From NCBI RefSeq assembly GCF_021431965.1, contig NZ_CP090370.1, positions 496,001-560,000 of the forward strand: 64,000 nucleotides of DNA. The letters are read 5' to 3'. This document shows positions 1-8,187 of the stretch, piece after piece. Numbering within the stretch: position 1 is the first letter of the stretch; the number at the start of each line of letters is the position of its first letter. The notes beneath the pieces are model-generated. The model was not told where the DNA came from. It did no database searches and saw only the letters and a program-made list of their open reading frames with translations. Position numbers and translations under genes: made by a program. This stretch comes from Erythrobacter sp. SDW2 (GTDB lineage Bacteria > Pseudomonadota > Alphaproteobacteria > Sphingomonadales > Sphingomonadaceae).

Positions 1-270
1 CTGCAATTCGTACTGCTTGCGGTCGCCCTCGTCGGAGAAATCACCCCAGCTGCCGTAGTCTTCGTCGCGAACCCCGCGATAGGCCTTGCTCATCGGGGAA
101 ATGGCCAGCTGGGCCGCATCGTATTCGTCGAAGAAGGTGTTGATGTCCTTTGCAGCGGGGACGTTTGCCTCAGGCGGGGCGCTGGCGCTGGCCACTTCAC
201 CGGGCACCTGGCCACAGGCAGCCAGGGCCAAAGCGGCGACGGACAGGCTGAACAAATGAATGGATTTCAT
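1..270 (-). CDS. DUF885-like lipoprotein, N-terminal part only
   Basis: The frame starts at an ATG (268-270) and runs off the left edge, leaving about 90 residues. The N-terminus is a lipoprotein signal with a lipobox (LAAC followed by Gly), so the protein is probably exported and lipidated. The next segment (FFDEYDAAQLAISPMSKAYR) resembles the start of DUF885 family proteins, which are metallopeptidase-like. The catalytic part lies outside the window, so the family call rests on this short stretch only. The gene is divergent from pyrD and has a terminator hairpin in its leader. Confidence 0.6.
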   Translation of the reverse strand, partial: MKSIHLFSLSVAALALAACGQVPGEVASASAPPEANVPAAKDINTFFDEYDAAQLAISPMSKAYRGVRDEDYGSWGDFSDEGDRKQYELQ

Positions 271-324
271 GCGGAATCTCCCCTGGAACCGATTCCCCGA
301 ATCGGCGTCATGCAGGGAACGCAT

Positions 325-363
325 AAAAAAGGGGGCGGCTCCCGGCAAACCGGAAACCGCCCC
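325..363 (-). terminator. Intrinsic terminator in a 5' leader
   Basis: Read on the minus strand, GGGGCGG and CCGCCCC arms enclose an inner CCGG/CCGG pair, followed by a run of six T. It lies upstream of the DUF885-like start codon rather than after a gene, which suggests attenuation or the end of a small RNA. Confidence 0.7.
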
Positions 364-439
364 ACAAAGTTGAGGAACTCGTTGCATCGCTGCCTCGAGC
401 CCTTCGGGTCGCGAGAGGGAGATTACCAAAGCGGGTGAT
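325..439 (-). ncRNA. Possible small RNA or attenuated leader upstream of the DUF885-like gene
   Basis: The divergent gap before pyrD holds no convincing gene. On the minus strand it has a TACAAT -10-like hexamer (446-451), a short hairpin around CCCGAAGGG, and then an intrinsic terminator. A transcript of about 115 nt would end roughly 55 bases before the DUF885-like start. It could be an independent small RNA or a leader with premature termination. I do not recognise a riboswitch class, and no strong -35 element is visible. Confidence 0.25.
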
Positions 440-529
440 TCGGTGATTGTATGAAAACGACAAAGCCGGAATTCGCGGGAATCGACCCCGCTCGACAGGG
501 CCAGCGGGGGACGGCATAGGGCGGGCACC

Positions 530-1564
530 ATGCTTTTCCCGCTCCTCCGCCCTTTCATCCACGCCATCGATCCCGAGCGGGCGCATCGTCTCTCGATCGA
601 AGCGCTCAAGCTTTTGCCTCTGCCGCCCATGCCTGCCGGTGACGAGACACTGGCGATCGACGTCGCGGGTGTCCGGTTTCCCAATCCGGTCGGCATTGCT
701 GCAGGTTACGACAAGGATGCCGAAGTGCCCGACGCGCTGCTGGGGCTCGGCTTTGGCTTTGTCGAAGTGGGTTCGATCACTCCGCGTCCGCAGGAGGGCA
801 ACCCCAAGCCGCGCCTGTTCCGCCTGAGCGAAGACCGGGCGGTCATCAATCGCATGGGGTTCAACAATGCCGGGGCCGATGCGGCAGAGACTCGCTTGAA
901 GCGCCGCAAGCCACGCGGCGTGTTGGGCATCAACATCGGTGCAAACAAGGATTCCGCCGACCGGGTGGCCGATTATGCCGATATGACGCGGCGGATGGCC
1001 CCTTATGCCAGTTACCTGACCGCCAATATCTCCAGCCCCAACACTCCCGGCCTGCGGGCCTTGCAGGACGAGGGTGCGTTGACGGAATTGCTCGATGCGG
1101 TGATGGAAGCGCGGGGCACCGATGGCCCGCCGGTCTTCCTCAAGGTCGCCCCGGACCTGGAGCCCGCCGATATCGATGCCATCGCCCGGATCGGGATCGA
1201 CAAGGGGCTGGGTGCGCTGATTGTCTCCAACACCACTATCTCGCGTCCGCCGCTCATCTCGCGGGATGCGGGCGAAACCGGCGGGCTGTCAGGCGCCCCC
1301 CTCAAATCGCTCGCCCTCCAGCGGCTCCGCGACTTCCGCAAGGCTACGGGCGGCGAGCTGCCCTTGGTCGGAGTTGGCGGAATCGGGTCGGTCGACGACG
1401 CGTGGGACCGCATCCGTGCCGGGGCCAGCCTGGTGCAGGTCTATTCGGCGATGGTTTACGAAGGACCGGGCCTTGGCCGCGTCATTGCCAAGGGGCTGGG
1501 ACACAAACTCAAACAGCACGGCATGACCTCGCTACCCCAAGCGGTCGGCAGCGAAGCGCCCTAG
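530..1564 (+). CDS. pyrD: Dihydroorotate dehydrogenase (quinone), class 2
   Basis: Oxidises dihydroorotate to orotate in pyrimidine synthesis, passing electrons to quinone at the inner membrane. The 344-residue length fits class 2. Typical segments are AAGYDKDAEVPDALL, VEVGSITPRPQEGNPKPR, INRMGFNN near residue 105, the substrate loop TANISSPNTPGL with the catalytic Ser, and the C-terminal FMN-phosphate motif GVGGIGSVDDAWDRI. The N-terminal helix region, which binds membrane in class 2 enzymes, is present. It converges on the ggt gene and shares a CTAG stop palindrome with it. Confidence 0.95.
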   Translation: MLFPLLRPFIHAIDPERAHRLSIEALKLLPLPPMPAGDETLAIDVAGVRFPNPVGIAAGYDKDAEVPDALLGLGFGFVEVGSITPRPQEGNPKPRLFRLSEDRAVINRMGFNNAGADAAETRLKRRKPRGVLGINIGANKDSADRVADYADMTRRMAPYASYLTANISSPNTPGLRALQDEGALTELLDAVMEARGTDGPPVFLKVAPDLEPADIDAIARIGIDKGLGALIVSNTTISRPPLISRDAGETGGLSGAPLKSLALQRLRDFRKATGGELPLVGVGGIGSVDDAWDRIRAGASLVQVYSAMVYEGPGLGRVIAKGLGHKLKQHGMTSLPQAVGSEAP

Positions 1565-3285
1565 CGGCCGCCGATCAGCACCACGCCTTCACGGCGCGGG
1601 TCGTAGCCGCCGTCGATTTTGCCATCGCGGATCAGCACCCCGTGCACGCCCGAATCCTCGCCCTGCCCGGGTGTGAGGACAATCCCGCGCTCGGCGAGGC
1701 CCGCTAGCACGGCGGGAGCGAACAGATCCGTCTCGGCGCCGATCCGATTGCCGCGTGCCACCAGGTTGGGCTGCGCCAGCGCCTCCTGCATCGACATGCC
1801 CCAATAGACCGCCGCGACCAGCGTCTTGCCAACATAGGCAGGGATCGAATTGCCGCCTGCGGACCCGATCGCCCCGGCGAACTTGCCGTTGGCGTCCAGC
1901 AGGATCAGCGGCACCATCGACGAGCGCGGCCGCTTGCCCGGTGCCACCGCATTGGGGGCTTCATCGCCATTGGGCTGGAGCGGGTTGAAGCTGAAATCGG
2001 TCAGCTGGTTGTTGAGGAAGAAACCGTCGACCATCCGGCCGCTGCCGAAAATCGATTCGACCGTGGTGGTAATCGACAGGACATTGCCCTTGGCGTCGCG
2101 GACGATGAAATGCGATGTCCCGGCCGGTTCGCGGGTCAGGTCGGCCACCACAACCTTGGCCCCTGCCGGAACCCCCGGCTCTACGGTCTCCGCCGCCTTC
2201 GGCCCGATCAGTTTCGCGCGGGCATCGATATAGGCCGGATCTAGCAGGCCCTCGACCGGGACATCGACGAAGTCCCCGTCCCCGAAATAGGCATCGCGGT
2301 CGGCATAGGCGAGGCGGCTCGCCTCGGCGAAGAGATACCACGCCTGGGGATCGCCCGGGCCGCGCTCGCCGATATCGGTGCGGTCGAGCAGGCCGAGCAA
2401 CTCGATCATCGCCGCACCGCTCGATGGCGGCGGCGGGGCGCAGACCTTGTAACCGTGCCACGGGCCACACACCGGCTCGCGCCTGGCCGGTTTGTAGGCG
2501 GCAAGATCAGCCATGGTCATGGTCCCGCCCAGCGGTGCGGCGCGGGTCTTCTGGACGATCTGCGCCCCTGTGGTCCCGCTATAGAGTGTGTCGATCCCGT
2601 TGCGCGAAAGGCGCCGCAGGAACTCGGCATAGGCTGGGTTCCTGAGCAGGTCTCCCGCCTGCATGCGAGTGCCGTCGGGCCGCGAGAAATAGGCCTTGGC
2701 GTCGGGCTGTTGCAGCTGCGGAAAGGGCCCTTGCAGGAAGCGTCCCAGACGGGGCGAAATGGTGAAACCTTCGTCGGCGGTCTTGATCGCGGCATCGAAC
2801 AGCCCGTCCCACGGCAAGCTGCCGTGCTCGCTGTGCAGCATGGCCAGGGCCGCCATCGCGCCAGGAACACCGGTGGCACGACCGCTCACCACGGCGCTGC
2901 GGAAATCGATCGGCTGCCCACTCTCGTCGAGGAACATGGTCCGGCTAGCCTGCGCAGGGGCCGTCTCTCGCCCGTCGTAGATTGTGATCTTGCCGGTTGC
3001 CGCGTCGTAGTAGTTGAGGAAGGCACCCCCGCCGACACCGGAGGATTGCGGTTCCACCAGCGACAACATGGTCTGTACCGCCAGTGCCGCGTCCGCAGCG
3101 CTTCCGCCCCGCTCCAGCACATCCATCCCTGCCTGTGCGGCAAGCGGATTGGCCGCGATCACGAAAGGCCGGACCGACGTGCCGGCTACTGGCGCAAAAG
3201 CCGCGGTGGAAACGGAGTCGGAATGCGGGGCGCAGGAAGCGAGTGCCAGGGCGACTACAGCGGAGCAAAGGCGAAGCAAGGTCAT
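1561..3285 (-). CDS. ggt: Gamma-glutamyltranspeptidase, lipoprotein type
   Basis: An Ntn-hydrolase that cleaves glutathione and other gamma-glutamyl compounds outside the cytoplasm. It has 574 residues from the chosen ATG, which places a lipobox-type signal (ALASC) at the N-terminus. A longer in-frame extension upstream lacks signal character. The autoprocessing site is visible: Thr390 in AGTSHF is the expected new N-terminus of the small subunit. GSAGGNSIP near the C-terminus is the conserved glycine-rich loop. Family membership is clear; the exact substrate is not. Confidence 0.92.
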   Translation of the reverse strand: MTLLRLCSAVVALALASCAPHSDSVSTAAFAPVAGTSVRPFVIAANPLAAQAGMDVLERGGSAADAALAVQTMLSLVEPQSSGVGGGAFLNYYDAATGKITIYDGRETAPAQASRTMFLDESGQPIDFRSAVVSGRATGVPGAMAALAMLHSEHGSLPWDGLFDAAIKTADEGFTISPRLGRFLQGPFPQLQQPDAKAYFSRPDGTRMQAGDLLRNPAYAEFLRRLSRNGIDTLYSGTTGAQIVQKTRAAPLGGTMTMADLAAYKPARREPVCGPWHGYKVCAPPPPSSGAAMIELLGLLDRTDIGERGPGDPQAWYLFAEASRLAYADRDAYFGDGDFVDVPVEGLLDPAYIDARAKLIGPKAAETVEPGVPAGAKVVVADLTREPAGTSHFIVRDAKGNVLSITTTVESIFGSGRMVDGFFLNNQLTDFSFNPLQPNGDEAPNAVAPGKRPRSSMVPLILLDANGKFAGAIGSAGGNSIPAYVGKTLVAAVYWGMSMQEALAQPNLVARGNRIGAETDLFAPAVLAGLAERGIVLTPGQGEDSGVHGVLIRDGKIDGGYDPRREGVVLIGGR

Positions 3286-3437
3286 GGACCGGCTCTTAGG
3301 CAAGCCGTTTTGCGGTGGCAACGCAGGATGGGCCGCGATGGATGTGCGGGTTCGGCAGTGGCGGGGTTGCCGCTGCGACAGCGGAAGCTTAGAGCGCCAA
3401 TGACCGTTGCAACGGCACAAGACCTGCGGAGGACGCC

Positions 3438-5243
3438 TTGGATTTGTCAGAGCTGGAATCGACGAAGAATCTCGTCGAGCTGTTCCTCAAACGCGCGAAC
3501 GAGGGCGGTAACTCCCCCTTTCTCGGCGCCAAGCGCGGCGGACAATGGGTGACGCAAAGCTGGCGCGATGTGGCCGACCAGGTCTGCCTGCTGGCCGAGA
3601 ACCTGCGCGCACTCGGCTTGAACGACGGCGACCGGGTCATGCTGGTGAGCGAGAACCGGCCCGAATGGTGCATCGCCGACCTCGCCATCATGGCCGCCGG
3701 CTGCATTACCGTGCCGGCCTATGTCACCAACACCCAGCGCGACCACATGCACATCCTCGACAATTCGGGCGCGCGAGCAGTGATCGTCTCGACCCAGAAA
3801 CTGGCGGACCCGCTGCTGCCGGCGATCATGCACACCGGCATGGCCGAACATTTCATTTCGATTGAGCCAGCCAAGCCGCACCAGTCGGGCAATCTGGTGC
3901 AGCACGACTGGCCCAGCATGCTGGCGGGCGATGCCGCCGCAGCGCGCAAGGCGGTCGAGGCCCGCATCGCCGGGATCGGGCGCGAGGCGACCGCCTGCAT
4001 CATCTATACCAGCGGCACCGGCGGTGCGCCGCGCGGGGTGATGCAGCACCACGGGTCGATCCTGTGCAATGTCGCCGGCGCGGCGGAAATACTCAGCGAG
4101 GACTTCGGCCTCGACAAGGACGAACGCTTCCTGTCATTCCTCCCGCTCAGCCACGCCTATGAGCATACCGGCGGACAGTTCCTGCCGATCGGGGTCGGGG
4201 CGCAAATCTATTATGCCGAAGGGCTGGAGAAGCTCGCCAGCAATATCGAGGACACCCGTCCGACGATCATGGTCGTTGTCCCGCGCCTGTTCGAAGTGCT
4301 GCGCACGCGGATCATGAACCAGCTATCCAAACAGGGCCGTGTCGCAAACTACCTGATGGACCGCGCCCTGAGCATTGGCGAAAAGAAAGCCGAGGGCCGC
4401 GCCCGAAAACGCGACGTGCCGATGGACATGATCCTCGAGAAGCTGCTGCGGCCCAAGATCCGCCAGCGCTTCGGCGGCCGGATCAAGGCGATGGTATCGG
4501 GCGGCGCACCGCTCAGCCCCGAAGTCGGCGTGTTCTTCGACTCGATGGGCCTCACCATGCTGCAGGGCTATGGCCAGACCGAGGCCGGCCCGGTGATCAG
4601 CTGCAACCGGCCCAAGGCGGGCCTCAGGATGGACACCGTCGGCCCGCCGATGCGCGGGGTCGAGGTCCAGATCGCCGAGGACGGCGAGATCCTCGTGCGC
4701 GGCGAGCTGGTGATGCACGGATACTGGCAGAACGAGGCCGAGACGAGGCGCACGCTGGTGGATGGCTGGCTCCACACCGGCGACATCGGCCATATCGACG
4801 AGGCCGGGCGGATCGTCATCACCGACCGCAAGAAGGACATGATCGTCAACGACAAGGGCGACAACATCGCCCCGCAGAAGGTCGAGGGCCTGCTGACTCT
4901 CCAGCCCGAAATCGGCCAAGCGATGGTGGCAGGTGACAAGCGGCCCTATATCGTCGGCCTGATCGTTCCCGATGCGGAATGGGCGCTGGGCTGGGCCAAG
5001 GCCAATGGCAAGAAGTTCGACCTCGAGGAACTGCAGGACCTGCCCGAGTTCCGAACCGCGGTTCGCGCGGCGATTGACCGGGTCAACCACGACCTGTCGG
5101 TGATCGAGAAGGTCCGCGGCTTTGCCTTCGCCGACGAGCCCTTCACCATCGAGAACGAGGAACTGACCCCCAAGCAATCGATCCGCCGCCACAAGATCAA
5201 GCAGCGGTACCAGGAGCGATTGGATAGGTTGTATCGGGGTTAA
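3438..5243 (+). CDS. AMP-forming acyl-CoA synthetase (long-chain type)
   Basis: Activates a fatty acid with ATP and CoA. It has 601 residues, with the ATP loop YTSGTGGAPRGV at about 190-201, GYGQTEAGP in the middle, and WLHTGDIG plus ITDRKKDMIV in the C-terminal domain. The loop departs slightly from the usual TSGTTGxPKG (TG for TT, Arg for Lys). The start is TTG, chosen because GGAGG (3428-3432) lies five bases upstream and no ATG precedes the conserved N-terminus. The stop overlaps the next, convergent gene. Confidence 0.9.
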   Translation: MDLSELESTKNLVELFLKRANEGGNSPFLGAKRGGQWVTQSWRDVADQVCLLAENLRALGLNDGDRVMLVSENRPEWCIADLAIMAAGCITVPAYVTNTQRDHMHILDNSGARAVIVSTQKLADPLLPAIMHTGMAEHFISIEPAKPHQSGNLVQHDWPSMLAGDAAAARKAVEARIAGIGREATACIIYTSGTGGAPRGVMQHHGSILCNVAGAAEILSEDFGLDKDERFLSFLPLSHAYEHTGGQFLPIGVGAQIYYAEGLEKLASNIEDTRPTIMVVVPRLFEVLRTRIMNQLSKQGRVANYLMDRALSIGEKKAEGRARKRDVPMDMILEKLLRPKIRQRFGGRIKAMVSGGAPLSPEVGVFFDSMGLTMLQGYGQTEAGPVISCNRPKAGLRMDTVGPPMRGVEVQIAEDGEILVRGELVMHGYWQNEAETRRTLVDGWLHTGDIGHIDEAGRIVITDRKKDMIVNDKGDNIAPQKVEGLLTLQPEIGQAMVAGDKRPYIVGLIVPDAEWALGWAKANGKKFDLEELQDLPEFRTAVRAAIDRVNHDLSVIEKVRGFAFADEPFTIENEELTPKQSIRRHKIKQRYQERLDRLYRG

Positions 5244-5725
5244 GCTTGGCGAAGCCGGTTCATTAGCCCAACGTCCCCGCAGATGTTCCTTACCTGATCT
5301 TTGATCGAGCGCGAATCTGCCGAGACTTGACGCAGGATTTCTGACCTCTCTGTTTGGGTCCAGACACGGTCCGGGGATGGATCATCGGCATCGCGGGGCA
5401 AATGGCGTGTGACGACGACCAGTTCTCCACCTTGGTCACGCAGGAGGGTAATAGTTGCATGGGCCAGCAAATGTCGAATTGGTCGATTGGCACACCACCT
5501 TGCGATTCGACCGTGAAGAGCATTGCAACGCCGGTCGTCCGAAGATTTTAGTCGCTTCCGGATAGCTTCAAGGTGCCCAAGAGAGCCATTTGTCACGGGC
5601 ATTCCTAGAGCAATCGAGAGGTTCCCGATGGCCTGTTCTGCGGTAGCGAAATGCGTCAGTACTTGTCCGAGCCAAGCGAATGGCTCCGGGCAAGTTGATG
5701 CACCGCTTATGGGGAGTTGCTCCAC
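5240..5725 (-). CDS. Hypothetical protein, 161 residues
   Basis: I do not recognise this protein. It has no signal peptide or membrane segment. The first half is predicted helical (FAWLGQVLTHFATAEQAIG) and the middle contains a Cys/His-rich patch (RRCNALHGRIARWCANRP). The start is a GTG with AGG six bases upstream, six bases after the preceding gene ends, so the two probably form an operon. Base composition looks less GC-rich than its neighbours, which may indicate later acquisition. It converges with the acyl-CoA synthetase gene. Confidence 0.55.
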   Translation of the reverse strand: MEQLPISGASTCPEPFAWLGQVLTHFATAEQAIGNLSIALGMPVTNGSLGHLEAIRKRLKSSDDRRCNALHGRIARWCANRPIRHLLAHATITLLRDQGGELVVVTRHLPRDADDPSPDRVWTQTERSEILRQVSADSRSIKDQVRNICGDVGLMNRLRQA

Positions 5726-5731
5726 TGAACC

Positions 5732-6259
5732 CTAAGCCGCCTCAGCCTCGATAAACTCCGGATAGAAGGTCGGCTGCTGGCTCGACCAGCCGGGCGCAGT
5801 GGCGGCGGCTTCGCTCAAGCTTTGCAGCAGGATCTTGCGGCGTTCCGGGCGGATGTCGGGGAGCGCGGCGGCGGCGACGAAGGCGCTGGGCAGCCACGGG
5901 CGGACCTGTGCGCCGAGCAGTCGTTCGTAGAGGAAGCGGAAGGCCGAGAAACCCTCGATCCGTTCCTGCCCCAGGTCGAAGGTCGCCAGGTGGATCAGCG
6001 TGCCGAGAAACCCGTCGATCCGGTCGCCCGGGCCGAGATCGGCCACATCCTCGCGCAGGCGCTTCAACTCCTGGTAGGCGACATACTGGCTGCGGATGGC
6101 GATATTCTCGTCTGCATTGCGGGCCCACACCTTGAACGCGTCGCAGCGGCCGAGCCCGATGTCGAGACTGCGGCGGATATAGCGCTGTTCGCACGGCGTG
6201 AAGCTGGCGAATTCGCGCATCTCGGCAATGCTCAGCGACTGGATACCGGTAGAGGCCAT
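5732..6259 (-). CDS. Conserved hypothetical protein, about 175 residues
   Basis: No known domain is recognised. The protein is soluble and helical, with the segments EQRYIRRSLDIGLGRCDAF and GFLGTLIHLATFDLGQERI. The start at ATG 6259 is preferred because GGGGA lies about eight bases upstream; an in-frame ATG at 6274 would add five residues without a ribosome site. It lies downstream of csbD, but a strong terminator intervenes, so it probably has its own promoter. It is followed at six bases by another unknown gene. Confidence 0.6.
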   Translation of the reverse strand: MASTGIQSLSIAEMREFASFTPCEQRYIRRSLDIGLGRCDAFKVWARNADENIAIRSQYVAYQELKRLREDVADLGPGDRIDGFLGTLIHLATFDLGQERIEGFSAFRFLYERLLGAQVRPWLPSAFVAAAALPDIRPERRKILLQSLSEAAATAPGWSSQQPTFYPEFIEAEAA

Positions 6260-6340
6260 TGGTCGATTCCCCATATTGCAGAGGGAATGTCGCCCAAGAT
6301 GGTTAACAATGGGTTAGGCATGGCCTCAGAAATGAAGCCA

Positions 6341-6379
6341 CATGAAAAGGGGCCACGCAGCGCGTGGCCCCTCTTCATG
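6341..6379 (-). terminator. Intrinsic terminator after csbD
   Basis: A near-perfect palindrome: GGGGCCACGC and GCGTGGCCCC pair around a three-base loop, with CATGAAAAG/CTCTTCATG flanks extending the symmetry. Read on the minus strand it ends in a TTTT tract about 16 bases after the csbD stop. Confidence 0.85.
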
Positions 6380-6394
6380 GTCGATTGGCCGGGA

Positions 6395-6565
6395 TCAGAC
6401 CCTGTCGCCGAGCGCACCCTTGATCGAACCCTTGACCTGCTGGGCTTCGCCCTTGCGCTCCTGCGCCCGACCTTCTGCACGCGTTTCGGGATCGTTTGAG
6501 GCCTGCTTCACCTTGCCGACCGTTTCGTTGGCCATCCCCTTGGCTTTGTCTTTCAATTCACCCAT
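6395..6565 (-). CDS. CsbD family stress-response protein
   Basis: A 56-residue hydrophilic, lysine-rich protein. The sequence MGELKDKAKGMANETVGKVK is the classic CsbD start, with the family's KxKGxxxExxGKxK pattern and a second copy towards the C-terminus (RKGEAQQVKGSIKG). The ATG is supported by AGGAGA six bases upstream, whereas a longer frame begins without one. CsbD proteins are usually general-stress induced; here a GGAAC-type promoter element lies upstream and a strong terminator follows. The molecular function of the family is not known. Confidence 0.9.
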   Translation of the reverse strand: MGELKDKAKGMANETVGKVKQASNDPETRAEGRAQERKGEAQQVKGSIKGALGDRV

Positions 6566-6666
6566 TGTCTTTCTCCTGTCGATGTTGTTGCCGCCGGCCA
6601 CCCGAGGGAGGGGGTTGGGGGTGGGCGAGCCGACGGCAAGTCGCAGGACTTGCGACTCGTGAAATC

Positions 6667-6691
6667 AATGGTTTGACAGGCAGCTTGTTCC
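6667..6691 (-). promoter_or_regulatory. Candidate EcfG-type (general stress sigma factor) promoter for csbD
   Basis: On the minus strand GGAAC (6687-6691) is followed after 16 bases by CATT (6667-6670). The alphaproteobacterial EcfG consensus is GGAAC-N16/17-CGTT, so this has one mismatch. It lies about 100 bases before the csbD start, and csbD genes are frequent members of that regulon. This is inference from motif and gene type. Confidence 0.4.
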
Positions 6692-6726
6692 GGCAGTTGC
6701 GCTGAAGAGTGGGCCTCGCGCGATGG

Positions 6727-7704
6727 TCAGATGAGGCCAGCCAGAGGGCTGGAAGGATCGGCATATTTGCGCGTGCCCATCCGGCCCGAGAGATAGGCTT
6801 CGCGCCCTGCCTCTACCGCCAGCTTCATGGCGCGCGCCATGCGGATCGGGTCCTTGGCCTCGGCAATGGCGGTGTTCATCAATACCCCGTCGCAGCCGAG
6901 TTCCATCGCTACGGCGGCGTCGCTGGCGGTCCCGACCCCGGCATCGACCAGCACCGGCACGCTCGCCCCTTCGACGATGAGGCGGATCGTTACCCGGTTC
7001 TGGATCCCGAGCCCCGAACCGATCGGCGCGCCGAGCGGCATCACCGCGACCGCCCCGGCATCCTCGAGTTGCTTCGCGGCGATGGGATCATCGGTGCAAT
7101 AGACCATCGGCAGGAAGCCTTCCCTGGCCAACACCTCGCAGGCGCGGATGGTCTCGACCATATTGGGATAGAGCGTGCGCGCCTCGCCCAGAACCTCCAG
7201 CTTGACGAGGTCCCAGCCGCCGGCTTCGCGCGCCAGCCGCAGGGTGCGGATCGCATCCTCGGCGGTAAAGCAACCGGCGGTGTTGGGGAGGTAGGTGATC
7301 CTGTTCGGGTCGATATAGTCGGTCAGCATCGGCGCCTTGGGGTCGCTGACATTGACCCGGCGCACGGCGACAGTGACGATCTCCGCGCCGGAGGCCTCGA
7401 CCGCTGCGGCGTTCTGTTCGAAATCCTTGTACTTGCCGGTTCCGACGATCAAGCGAGAGTTGAAGGTGCGGCCCGCAACCGTCCAGCTGTCGCCCTGCCC
7501 ACCCCCGACGAAATGAACGATCTCGAGCGTATCGCCGTCACTCAGAGCAATGTCCTCCAGCTGCGAGCGCGGGGCAATCCCGCCATTGTGCTCGACCGCG
7601 ACCTTTTCAGGCACGAGTTCGAGTTCGCGCACAAGCGCTGCAATCGTCGGAGCTGAGGTGCGGCGGGTCTCGCCATTGACGGTAAGGGTCAGCTGTTCGC
7701 TCAT
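6727..7704 (-). CDS. thiG: Fused ThiS sulfur carrier and thiazole synthase ThiG
   Basis: Makes the thiazole phosphate of thiamine. Residues 1-69 are a complete ThiS ubiquitin-like domain ([15 protein letters not shown] to VHFVGGG), and residues from about 74 are ThiG, with VGTGKYKDF, the imine-forming Lys in [11 protein letters not shown], and [17 protein letters not shown]. Total length is 325 residues. The ThiS Gly-Gly end is internal, followed by QGDSW, so thiocarboxylate formation would need cleavage or a modified mechanism. The start at MSEQ fits ThiS; the upstream open frame is antisense to ctaA. Confidence 0.93.
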   Translation of the reverse strand: MSEQLTLTVNGETRRTSAPTIAALVRELELVPEKVAVEHNGGIAPRSQLEDIALSDGDTLEIVHFVGGGQGDSWTVAGRTFNSRLIVGTGKYKDFEQNAAAVEASGAEIVTVAVRRVNVSDPKAPMLTDYIDPNRITYLPNTAGCFTAEDAIRTLRLAREAGGWDLVKLEVLGEARTLYPNMVETIRACEVLAREGFLPMVYCTDDPIAAKQLEDAGAVAVMPLGAPIGSGLGIQNRVTIRLIVEGASVPVLVDAGVGTASDAAVAMELGCDGVLMNTAIAEAKDPIRMARAMKLAVEAGREAYLSGRMGTRKYADPSSPLAGLI

Positions 7705-7721
7705 GCGGAGCGAGATAGCGG

Positions 7722-8093
7722 TCAATGCGAATGGCGCAAGTTCAGGATGTGACCGACCGACACCAGTGCAACGCCGATGATGGTCAGCACCGCTTCCTCG
7801 ACCCCGTGCGGGGCGGCCAGTGCCCCGCCCATGAAGGTGAGGCCGGTCATGGCGATGACGAAAGGCGCCCGGCGGCGGTGCCGGATCGCACCCCAGCCGA
7901 TGGCGACACCGGCGATGACGCAGGCGATGGCCAAGCCCCAGCGATGGATCGCCGGCGAGAGGAACCATTGCCCCCCGATGCCCAGCGCGGAAATCACCGC
8001 GATGCTGGCAAGGCAGTGGATCAGACACAGGCCGGACAGGAAAATGCCGGCGCGGTCGAGTCGCGACCGGAAAGAGGGAATCGGCTGATTCAT
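7722..8093 (-). CDS. MerC-domain inner membrane protein
   Basis: A 123-residue protein with about four hydrophobic segments. The second holds the MerC-type motif [10 protein letters not shown], with the Cys pair expected to bind a metal ion. The C-terminal [13 protein letters not shown] is His-rich. MerC proteins move mercuric ions, but solitary chromosomal homologues without merR, merA or merT may handle zinc or another metal, and none of those mer genes is nearby. An in-frame ATG at 8105 would add four residues. Confidence 0.75.
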   Translation of the reverse strand: MNQPIPSFRSRLDRAGIFLSGLCLIHCLASIAVISALGIGGQWFLSPAIHRWGLAIACVIAGVAIGWGAIRHRRRAPFVIAMTGLTFMGGALAAPHGVEEAVLTIIGVALVSVGHILNLRHSH

Positions 8094-8105
8094 GCTGCCG
8101 GCCAT

Positions 8106-8122
8106 GTATGTTACGGTATATC
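8106..8122. promoter_or_regulatory. Weak Zur/Fur-like operator candidate before the MerC-like gene
   Basis: On the minus strand GATATACCGTAACATAC agrees in spacing and in its right half (TAACAT) with alphaproteobacterial Zur boxes of the type GAAATGTTATAACATTTC, but the left half matches poorly. It sits directly before the possible start codons. Reported only as a candidate. Confidence 0.2.
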
Positions 8123-8187
8123 TTTTCGCAAGGCCTGTTGCACCGAAGCGGCTTGAATCGTTCGCCCGGTGAGACCATTGGGCCAGC

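Noticed and set aside
470-495. A tRNA T-arm-like hairpin on the minus strand (five-base GCGGG/CCCGC stem, seven-base loop GTCGATT).
   Set aside because: No acceptor, D-arm or anticodon arm can be placed around it, and the loop lacks the TTC start.
6630-6660. The hairpin AGTCGCA/TGCGACT as a terminator of thiSG.
   Set aside because: No T-run follows on the minus strand and the stem is only seven base pairs; it lies in the long leader of csbD instead.
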